From JAOACQ01 sp049968515 (GTDB lineage Bacteria; Spirochaetota; Brevinematia; Brevinematales; JAOACQ01): a DNA stretch of 16,496 nt. The stretch's first letter is position 1. Every line of letters begins with the position of its first letter. The translations under genes and the position numbers were made by a program. This document shows positions 6,920 to 12,736 of the stretch, piece by piece. The notes under the pieces were generated by a model that did not search any database, was not told the origin of the DNA, and saw only the letters and a program-made list of their open reading frames with translations. The DNA lies in NCBI GenBank assembly GCA_049968515.1, contig JBMFQR010000037.1, positions 1-16,496 of the forward strand, written 5' to 3'.

Positions 6920-7714
6920 ATGAAATTAAGTAAAAGCAGTAAACTGGTATTTATGATTGGCTTTTTGATAGGTGGAGTGCTTCTGTTTATCCTTATTTAC
7001 AGCAACATCAAGGTGCTTGATAAAGTTCTCACTCCTGAACCACCCTCTGGCTTCAAACTTTTCTTCATTGCAAAGAAAGAAAATACAGAAGATATAAGCA
7101 TAAACCTGAAAGTTGAACAGCCAGCAGTATATCAATTCTTTATTGCACCAAACTTTAATGGTGAAAAATACGTAAAAATGGTTTCAGAGAGAAGGTTTAT
7201 CGGGCTTTATACAAATGAAATTGTTGTCCTTGAGGGGAATTATGGAAATTCTCAGGTTGGGTTACTCCTGCTACCCGGCAATTATAAGTTTTATGTAAAC
7301 ATTGGCATTAAGGGAGCATCAATTTACTTCTATACAAACACTATCATTCCCGATAAAGATTATGTGGATAGACTTACAAGAATTGATGGTGGAAAGATTT
7401 ATAATCCACCGGCAAATTATAAAGAAATTTTTAAGACAAACCTCAATAATATAAAAGTAAACAATCTTACGGTTGCAAGGTTTGAGATAAAAAATGCCGG
7501 GGAATACGGATTCTCTGCCTATTCAACAATAAGCAGGGGAAGATTTTCATTAAGACTTGTGGGTGGTGGATACAAAGGAGTTGACCTGCTTAATGAGACA
7601 AGGCTTATCAGCGACCAGATTTCCCTATATCTACAGCCCGCAAGCTATGAGGTTTTACTCTCCTCTTTTGAGGCCGATGCCAGCATTGTACTTTACATTA
7701 CCAACTATCAGTAA
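6920..7714 (+). CDS. Membrane-anchored protein with two related beta domains, function unknown
   Basis: I do not recognise this 264-aa protein. One strong hydrophobic segment (about 8-29) follows a Lys-rich N-terminus and has no lipobox, so it is probably a signal anchor with the rest outside the cytoplasmic membrane. The exported part seems to be an internal duplication: about 59-141 (LKVEQPAVYQFFIAP, then LLLLPGNYKFYV, then IYFYTN) resembles about 183-262 (FEIKNAGEYGFSAYS, then LYLQPASYEVLL, then IVLYITN). Alternating hydrophobic patterning suggests beta-sandwich domains, joined by a linker around 142-182. It has its own ribosome site (AGAGAG) 12 nt after ruvC, and is the last gene of the operon. 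It ends 3 bp short of the convergent RseC-like gene. Confidence 0.65.
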   Translation: MKLSKSSKLVFMIGFLIGGVLLFILIYSNIKVLDKVLTPEPPSGFKLFFIAKKENTEDISINLKVEQPAVYQFFIAPNFNGEKYVKMVSERRFIGLYTNEIVVLEGNYGNSQVGLLLLPGNYKFYVNIGIKGASIYFYTNTIIPDKDYVDRLTRIDGGKIYNPPANYKEIFKTNLNNIKVNNLTVARFEIKNAGEYGFSAYSTISRGRFSLRLVGGGYKGVDLLNETRLISDQISLYLQPASYEVLLSSFEADASIVLYITNYQ

Positions 7715-7717
7715 TTT

Positions 7718-8116
7718 CTACTTTCTTATTTCTGATATTTCTATAAATGAGACAAGCCTTTTCTGAAATATTGCAATAATAATAAAGTAGACAATCAGAA
7801 TTAGTGCACTTATCGTGTAAGAAAGCCCTTTCCCGAAAAAGCTCTGTAAAACTAAAATGGAAGCTATAAATATCAAAAGTGGTAGAATGAAAATCAAAAA
7901 GGCAATAACTATTGCAAAGCCTTCGTTAAGTCTGATTGAGACAGGGCTTCCTTCGGCAAGCTGCTTTTTAATGTTTAGAGTGATGAGTCTCTCGTCTCTG
8001 TTCTGATTACAGATTCCTCTAATGTCACATTTGTCGCAAAAAGCCTCTTCTTCCGATGTAATCCTTACAATTAGTCTGCCATTTTTGTTAGAAACAACAA
8101 TACCTTTCCTGTACAT
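7718..8116 (-). CDS. RseC/MucC-like membrane protein
   Basis: The protein has 132 aa. An N-terminal soluble region with three cysteines spaced C-x2-C-x5-C (C27, C30, C36, in FCDKCDIRGICNQ) is followed by a small beta stretch and two adjacent membrane helices (about 67-91 and 98-117), the layout of the RseC/MucC (SoxR-reducing system) family. Members are linked to Rnf-type electron-transfer complexes and to SoxR or sigma-E control; no rnf or rsx genes are in this window, so its partner is unknown. The cysteines could hold an iron-sulphur cluster (inference). There is no ribosome site, and the -10 box lies about 8 nt before the ATG, so the mRNA is probably leaderless. It converges with the preceding operon at a 3-bp gap and is divergent from the nucleosidase-like gene. 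Confidence 0.75.
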   Translation of the reverse strand: MYRKGIVVSNKNGRLIVRITSEEEAFCDKCDIRGICNQNRDERLITLNIKKQLAEGSPVSIRLNEGFAIVIAFLIFILPLLIFIASILVLQSFFGKGLSYTISALILIVYFIIIAIFQKRLVSFIEISEIRK

Positions 8117-8123
8117 ATTAAAA

Positions 8124-8152
8124 AGTATAAGCTAAAATTATTAAAAAGGCAA
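8124..8152 (-). promoter_or_regulatory. Promoter of the RseC-like gene (leaderless)
   Basis: On the minus strand TTGCCT (8147-8152), a 17-bp spacer and TATACT (8124-8129) are followed only 7 nt later by the ATG at 8116. The start of transcription should fall at or within a base or two of the A of the ATG. No Shine-Dalgarno sequence lies between, consistent with a leaderless mRNA. Confidence 0.6.
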
Positions 8153-8172
8153 CAAATTGCATCTCTTTGAAA

Positions 8173-8193
8173 TTTAAATCCATAGGATTTAAA
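8173..8193. promoter_or_regulatory. Perfect inverted repeat between two divergent promoters
   Basis: TTTAAATCC (8173-8181) and GGATTTAAA (8185-8193) are perfect 9-bp arms around ATA. The site lies about 20 bp upstream of the -35 box of the RseC-like gene and about 45 bp upstream of the -10 box of the nucleosidase-like gene, a suitable place for a shared regulator. There is no T tract, so it is not a terminator. The repeat is seen directly; the role is inference. Confidence 0.5.
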
Positions 8194-8234
8194 AAATCAT
8201 AAGCTCAACTTTTCTGGAAAAAACACAGCCTTTA

Positions 8235-8243
8235 TGGTAATAT
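8235..8243 (+). promoter_or_regulatory. Extended -10 promoter of the nucleosidase-like gene (leaderless)
   Basis: TG-G-TAATAT (8235-8243) has the TGn extension and a -10-like hexamer, ending 6 nt before the ATG at 8249. No good -35 box is present, as is common for extended -10 promoters. No ribosome site precedes the ATG. Together this suggests transcription starting at the initiation codon. Confidence 0.45.
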
Positions 8244-8248
8244 AAACT

Positions 8249-9061
8249 ATGCTTCATATATTCACTGCATTATATCCAGAGGCAAGGCCACTGATTGATT
8301 TTTACAACCTAAAAAAAGACTTAAGTATTACAGACTTCCAGCAATTCAGGGGAGAAGAAATAAAGCTTTCCATTACAGGAGTTGGCGGATTAAGGTCGGC
8401 ATCCATACTTTCATATGTGCTTGCAAAAGAAAAAACTACCTGCCTTTTGATCGGTGTGTGTGGGGCAAAAAACAAAAAATATGGAATAGGAGAGCTTTTT
8501 CTCATTAACAAAGCTATTCAGAATGAGACAAAAAAAGTCTTCTACCCTGATATACTCTTTGACCATAAAATTAAAGAAAACTCAATCGAAAGCTTTAATA
8601 GAGTCGTAGAAAATATAGCTATAGATTCAGAAGCAGAATTGATCGATATGGAAAGTGCCTATTTTCTTGAGGCTGGTCAGATTTTTTTACCACCTCATAA
8701 GGTCTTTATTTTGAAAATTATTTCTGACTACCTTGAAATCAGCCATATTACCAAAGAGTTTATTTCATCTCTCATAGAAAAAAACATTTCAGAAATAGAT
8801 AATATTATCAAGATTCTTATGGGATTTCCCTTAGAAATGCAGGATACAATCCTTTCAGAAAAAGAGCATTATATATTAGAAAAAATATCAACCAACCTTT
8901 CCCTTACTTTATATATGAAGAATGAGTTATTTAAAAGTTATAAGATTGCAAAAATGAAAGAAAAAATCTCAATTGAAAAATTAATTCCTTTTACTGCGAG
9001 AATATCAAAATCAAAGGCTGAAAGAAAAATAATCTATGAAGAAATCAAGAAGCTACTTTAA
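8249..9061 (+). CDS. Nucleosidase/phosphorylase-superfamily protein (MTAN-like)
   Basis: The protein has 270 aa. Residues 1-190 carry the marks of the 5'-methylthioadenosine/S-adenosylhomocysteine/futalosine nucleosidase group: ALYPEARPL with the catalytic-type Glu (E11), ITGVGGLRSA (42-51), LIGVCGAKNKKYGIGELF (67-84), the ribose-binding LIDMES (M134, E135) and the general-acid Asp in IISDY (D160). A charged helical tail of about 75 residues (195-270) is extra and unlike the family. The gene overlaps the next one by 26 nt. Its partner is a radical SAM protein of the spore-photoproduct-lyase type. Nucleosidases of this family are known to split 5'-deoxyadenosine, the radical SAM by-product, so clearing that product is a reasonable hypothesis. 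Futalosine or methylthioadenosine hydrolysis are alternatives. Confidence 0.75.
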   Translation: MLHIFTALYPEARPLIDFYNLKKDLSITDFQQFRGEEIKLSITGVGGLRSASILSYVLAKEKTTCLLIGVCGAKNKKYGIGELFLINKAIQNETKKVFYPDILFDHKIKENSIESFNRVVENIAIDSEAELIDMESAYFLEAGQIFLPPHKVFILKIISDYLEISHITKEFISSLIEKNISEIDNIIKILMGFPLEMQDTILSEKEHYILEKISTNLSLTLYMKNELFKSYKIAKMKEKISIEKLIPFTARISKSKAERKIIYEEIKKLL

Positions 9062-10007
9062 ACACATCTACATTGAGAATTCTGCGCTTGAACACGAAAT
9101 CACCAGAGAAATAACCTCAAAATTTAAGAATATTAGCATTATTTTAGTAAAAAACTATCTTGAAATCTTTGGCAGAAAGAAACAATCCTTTTTACTTCAA
9201 AAGGCTTTTCCTTCACTCATTCTTGCCAGAAAGCAAAAAAACTTTCTCTACCCCAATCCACCTTACTGCCAAAATTTTGGCTTTGAGAGAAGTTTTTATG
9301 CCTCAATGGTTTTAAACTGCATTTTCGATTGTAAGTATTGTTTTTTGCAGGGAATGTATTCATCAGCTTACATAGTAATCTTTGTAAATATAGAGGATCT
9401 TTTTTGTGAACTCGAAAGAGAACTAAAAAATGGCAACTTTCTGCTTTTTATTTCTTATGATACAGATCTTCTTGCTCTTGAATATATTACAAATTACATA
9501 CACAGGATTTACGAATTTGCAAAGAAAAATAGAGAATTAACAATCGAAATTAGGACAAAAAGCTCAAATTTCAGGGTTATAGAGGATTTAGCACCTATTT
9601 CAAACATTATACTTGCATGGTCGATTCTCCCCGATAAAATTATAAAAACGTTTGAAACGAACACGCCCTTGCTAAAAAAAAGACTTGAATCCATAAATAA
9701 TGCTATGAGCAAGGGCTGGAATGTAAGACTCTGTTTTGACCCATTGATTTTTACGAAAGAAAGTCTTTCAGATTACGAAAAAATGTTAGAGATTTTAGCA
9801 GAAACAATTGAAACAAAAAAAATTTATGACATAAGTGTCGGTAATTTCAGAATGAATAAGTCTTACTTAAAAAAGATTACATCCATAAGGCTTGAAATCT
9901 TAAAGATTGAAAATGAAGACAGTCTTTATTTTGAAAAAATTCTAAAAAAAATTAGTTCTATTTTTATTGATAAAAAAATTTATAGTTTGTATAATAAACC
10001 AGAATAA
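9036..10007 (+). CDS. Spore-photoproduct-lyase-like radical SAM protein
   Basis: The protein has 323 aa. The [4Fe-4S]/SAM motif C-x3-C-x2-C is at C95, C99 and C102 (VLNCIFDCKYCFLQGMY), and the sequence around it, with the preceding YCQNFGFERSFYAS and the later LTIEIRTKSSN and GWNVRLCFDP, resembles the SPL family. In true SPL a Cys in a C-T-S-D-like stretch donates hydrogen to the thymine radical; as I align it, that stretch here is ISYDTDLLALEYIT with Tyr141 in its place. The protein may therefore not repair spore photoproduct. Its start lies 26 nt inside the nucleosidase-like gene, so the two should be translated together. It is followed 14 nt later by a small membrane protein. The radical SAM class is firm, the subfamily likely, the reaction unknown. 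Confidence 0.75.
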   Translation: MKKSRSYFKHIYIENSALEHEITREITSKFKNISIILVKNYLEIFGRKKQSFLLQKAFPSLILARKQKNFLYPNPPYCQNFGFERSFYASMVLNCIFDCKYCFLQGMYSSAYIVIFVNIEDLFCELERELKNGNFLLFISYDTDLLALEYITNYIHRIYEFAKKNRELTIEIRTKSSNFRVIEDLAPISNIILAWSILPDKIIKTFETNTPLLKKRLESINNAMSKGWNVRLCFDPLIFTKESLSDYEKMLEILAETIETKKIYDISVGNFRMNKSYLKKITSIRLEILKIENEDSLYFEKILKKISSIFIDKKIYSLYNKPE

Positions 10008-10021
10008 GAAGGAGGAAATTT

Positions 10022-10510
10022 ATGGCTGAAACAACAAAGGAAAAAAAGGAAATAAAGAAGAGCAAAAATTTAATCAAAAACATCCTGATCTATTTACCTG
10101 TAGTAATAATTCTCGCAATTGTTATATTTTTGATAGCAAACTTTATCACAAAGAAACAGGCATATTCTGCAAGTGAATATGAAAAAAGGCTTTCAATCTT
10201 TTACTTTTATCTTTCCACAAAGGATACAAATAATCTGCTTCCTCTGATTGCCATTGATTTTGATAACAAAGAAAATCTTCTTCCACTTGAAAAGAATAAT
10301 TACACACTCTTTTCATATAAGTTTGAGGTTTTTACAAACGAGATAGAATCAAATAAAGTAGAAGTGGCAAAGCTTCTTTATTCACTTTATATACAGACGA
10401 AAGCCTCAAATATCTCGGTTGTCAAGGAGGCATATTTTTCCACAAAAGATAAAAAAATCAATCAGATTAATGATGTTTATAAGGGAAAGGATATAACAAA
10501 AATAAAATAA
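10022..10510 (+). CDS. Small single-helix membrane protein, function unknown
   Basis: This 162-aa protein is not one I recognise. A Lys/Glu-rich cytoplasmic-type N-terminus (1-19) leads into one membrane helix (about 20-43), then about 120 residues rich in Lys, Asn, Ser and aromatic residues, presumably outside the membrane. There is no lipobox, cysteine pair or catalytic motif. A strong ribosome site (GGAGGA, 7 nt spacing) stands just after the radical SAM gene, so it is the third gene of that operon, which ends at the hairpin around 10565-10589. Whether it serves the radical SAM pair is unknown. Confidence 0.65.
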   Translation: MAETTKEKKEIKKSKNLIKNILIYLPVVIILAIVIFLIANFITKKQAYSASEYEKRLSIFYFYLSTKDTNNLLPLIAIDFDNKENLLPLEKNNYTLFSYKFEVFTNEIESNKVEVAKLLYSLYIQTKASNISVVKEAYFSTKDKKINQINDVYKGKDITKIK

Positions 10511-10529
10511 AACTTTTTCAAGAAAATAG

Positions 10530-10557
10530 TTGATATAATCCGAAAATAATTTATAAT
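10530..10557 (+). promoter_or_regulatory. Promoter of the coiled-coil repeat gene
   Basis: TTGATA (10530-10535), a 16-bp spacer and TATAAT (10552-10557) form a near-consensus promoter. The start should fall at about 10564-10565, exactly where the terminator-like hairpin begins. Confidence 0.6.
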
Positions 10558-10564
10558 TAAATTT

Positions 10565-10589
10565 GCTAAAATATCATTTTAGCTTTTTT
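10565..10589 (+). terminator. Intrinsic terminator-like hairpin before the coiled-coil gene
   Basis: GCTAAAAT (10565-10572), loop ATC, ATTTTAGC (10576-10583) and then six T residues (10584-10589). It follows the radical SAM operon and can end it. The arms are AT-rich, so termination may be partial. Because the next promoter starts about here, the hairpin would also form the very 5' end of the coiled-coil mRNA, 5 nt before its GGAGGA ribosome site. Confidence 0.6.
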
Positions 10590-10605
10590 CATCGGAGGAA
10601 AGGCT

Positions 10606-11928
10606 ATGTCAGATGTACTTCAGGAGGAAATAAAAAGGCTCAGGAAAGAGAATGAAAATCTTGCGAGGCAACTAAAGGAAGCAGATAAAATCATAGAAAT
10701 GTATGAGAAGGTTTCAAACCTGACCCGACAAGAGATAATGGATAGAGATAAGCTTTTATCTGCACATGAAATAGTTCAGGAGATTAGCAGAAATGAGCTT
10801 ATAGAAAAAGATAAACTCCTTAAGGCACATGAGATAGTACAAGATTTATCAAGACAGGAGCAGATAGAAAAGGATAGAGAGATTGAGGCACTTGAGATAA
10901 CAGAAGAATTATCAAGACAGGAGCAGATAGAAAAGGAAAAAACAATTGAGGCATTTGAAAGTGCAATGAGCCTTGCAAGAGAAGAATTAATACAGGCAAC
11001 TGAAAAGAGAGAGGATACATTAAAACAGCTATTCACCCTCCTCGATGCCTATGAAAAGATTGAAGAGCTTCACATCAAAGAAACACTTACGAATGATAAA
11101 ATTCTCAAGGCTTATGAAATTCTCGATGACTTCACAAGGCAGAAAATGATAGAGCTTCTTGGAATTATAAGAGCCTTTGAGTTGCTTCAGGACTATACAA
11201 GAAAGGAAATGATAACCGATGACAAGATAATAAAAGCCTATCAGGAGGTTGAGGAGCTTGCCCGACAGGAATTAATTGCACTTGATAAGATCAATAAGGC
11301 TCATGAGGTTGTAGAGGAGCTTTCAAGACAGGAACTTATAGATAGAGAAAAGCTTAACGAAGCATATGAAATAGTTGAAGAATTAAGTAGAAAGGAACTG
11401 GCAGAAAAAGATAAAATAATAGAGGCTCACGAGATTGTAGAGGAGCTTTTTAGAAATGAGCTTCTTGAAAGAGAAAATCTTGCCAGAGCACACGAGGCAG
11501 TTCAGGATCTTGCGAGAAAGGAGCTTATGGAAAAGGACAGAATAATAAATGCCTATGAGATATTACAGGAGTTAACAAGAAAAGAACTTATAGACAAAGA
11601 AAATATCAACAGAGCCTATGAAATTATAGAAGATTTGGCAAGAAATGAGCTGATGGAGAAGGATAAGATAAACAGGGCACATGAGATAGTAGAAGAGCTG
11701 ATGAGAAAAGAGCTTATAGACAAAGATAATATAAATAAGGCACATGAAATAGTAGAAGAGCTTGCGAGAGAAGAACTGAAGGAGAAAGATTCCTTAAATA
11801 AAGCCCATGAGATAGTTGAAGAACTAATGAGAAGAGAACTAATAGAAAAAGACAGAATCAACGAAGCACATGAGATTGTAGAAGAGTTAAACAGGGTTGA
11901 ATTAATAAGAGCTAAAGAGCATAAGTAA
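10606..11928 (+). CDS. Coiled-coil protein built of 21-residue tandem repeats
   Basis: I do not recognise this 440-aa protein by name. After a 39-residue head (charged, helical, itself a worn repeat from about 20) it is a nearly unbroken array of 21-residue units from residue 40 to 428, closing with 12 residues. A typical unit begins (A/S/T/M)-R-x-E-L and ends A-(H/Y)-E-I-V-E-E-L. Hydrophobic residues at unit positions 11, 14, 18 and 21 fit heptad a/d sites, but the next expected core sites (4 and 7) are usually Glu/Asp, with Leu at 5, so the core is interrupted once per unit. It has no signal peptide, membrane helix, cysteine, glycine or proline in the array. A long cytoplasmic filament, ruler or scaffold is likely. 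It has its own promoter and GGAGGA ribosome site, and converges on trpC. Confidence 0.8.
   Translation: MSDVLQEEIKRLRKENENLARQLKEADKIIEMYEKVSNLTRQEIMDRDKLLSAHEIVQEISRNELIEKDKLLKAHEIVQDLSRQEQIEKDREIEALEITEELSRQEQIEKEKTIEAFESAMSLAREELIQATEKREDTLKQLFTLLDAYEKIEELHIKETLTNDKILKAYEILDDFTRQKMIELLGIIRAFELLQDYTRKEMITDDKIIKAYQEVEELARQELIALDKINKAHEVVEELSRQELIDREKLNEAYEIVEELSRKELAEKDKIIEAHEIVEELFRNELLERENLARAHEAVQDLARKELMEKDRIINAYEILQELTRKELIDKENINRAYEIIEDLARNELMEKDKINRAHEIVEELMRKELIDKDNINKAHEIVEELAREELKEKDSLNKAHEIVEELMRRELIEKDRINEAHEIVEELNRVELIRAKEHK
10723..11889 (+). repeat. Array of eighteen 63-bp coding repeats (21 residues each)
   Basis: There are four regular units (10723-10974), one unit enlarged to 32 residues (10975-11070), then thirteen regular units (11071-11889). 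Units agree at protein level, notably R-x-E-L at positions 2-5 and A-H/Y-E at 14-16, but use different codons, so the array is not a recent DNA expansion; selection on the protein kept it. The last five or six units are the most alike. The 11-residue excess in the fifth unit is one hendecad. Confidence 0.85.
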
Positions 11929-11937
11929 GCATCAGTT

Positions 11938-12726
11938 TTACAAGACCCCCATCTTTTTCTCTATCTTCATAAAGCTATTGAGTGCAGCAGATCTGTTAAA
12001 TGCTTTCATTATTACGCTCCCGATAAGTATTCCGTCATAACCTGCTTCCATAACCTTTTTTGCGTCTTCCCTTGATTTTATTGAGGAAAGTGAAAGTTTA
12101 ATTGCTCCATCTGGTAGAAATTCTCTAACTCTCAAAGAGTGATTCAGGTCCTCTTTAAGTGTAAACAGGTCTCTGTTGTTTATTCCTATTATTGCTGGAT
12201 TTAATTCAACACACCTCTTAACATTCTCAACTCTGTGTGCCTCCAGAAGAACATCAATCTTTTTGGATATGGCATACTCATAAAGCTTTAATAACTCATT
12301 GTCATTAAGAATATCTGAGATCAAAAGCACGGCAGATGCCCCATTAATCACTGCCATATCTATCTGAATCTTATCAATTATAAAATCCTTTGCAAGCAAT
12401 GCAATATCAACCTCTTTTGAAATTTCATCAAGCAGATTATATCCACCTCCAAAAAATTTGCTGTCGGTAAGTACAGAAATGGCATTTACACCTCTTTTTT
12501 TGTATAATTTTGCAATCTCAATCATATTTTCCTCAGAAGCCATTACTCCATGAGAAGGGGATTTTGGCTTTATTTCTGCAATTACAGAGAGATATTCTTC
12601 CTGCTTTAATGATTTGTAAAATGAATTGGAGTTCCTTCTCAAAGAAAAAAGACTCTCACCATGCAATTTCTTTAATTCTGAAACTTCCCTTCTCTTTTCT
12701 TCAAGTATTTCATCTATTATGCCCAT
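11938..12726 (-). CDS. trpC: Indole-3-glycerol phosphate synthase
   Basis: TrpC (262 aa) closes and decarboxylates CdRP to indole-3-glycerol phosphate, the fourth step from chorismate to tryptophan. It is a single (beta/alpha)8 barrel, not fused to TrpF. Catalytic landmarks are present: AEIKPKSPSHG (E51, K53), LLAKDFIID (K113), LLEAHRVENV (E162), IGINNRDL (N183/N184) and the phosphate-binding GILIGSVIM (232-240). One landmark is changed: the usual S-E-S-G-I at the end of strand 7 reads S-L-S-S-I (residues 212-216), losing a Glu that helps bind substrate and a Gly. It starts 10 nt after trpGD, with GGAGG in that gap. Its end is 9 bp from the convergent coiled-coil gene, with no terminator visible between. 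Confidence 0.93.
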   Translation of the reverse strand: MGIIDEILEEKRREVSELKKLHGESLFSLRRNSNSFYKSLKQEEYLSVIAEIKPKSPSHGVMASEENMIEIAKLYKKRGVNAISVLTDSKFFGGGYNLLDEISKEVDIALLAKDFIIDKIQIDMAVINGASAVLLISDILNDNELLKLYEYAISKKIDVLLEAHRVENVKRCVELNPAIIGINNRDLFTLKEDLNHSLRVREFLPDGAIKLSLSSIKSREDAKKVMEAGYDGILIGSVIMKAFNRSAALNSFMKIEKKMGVL

Positions 12727-12736
12727 AATTTCCTCC

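Noticed and set aside
10723..11889. CRISPR or DNA minisatellite
   Set aside because: The 63-bp period is in frame and conserved at protein level with many synonymous differences; there are no unique spacers.
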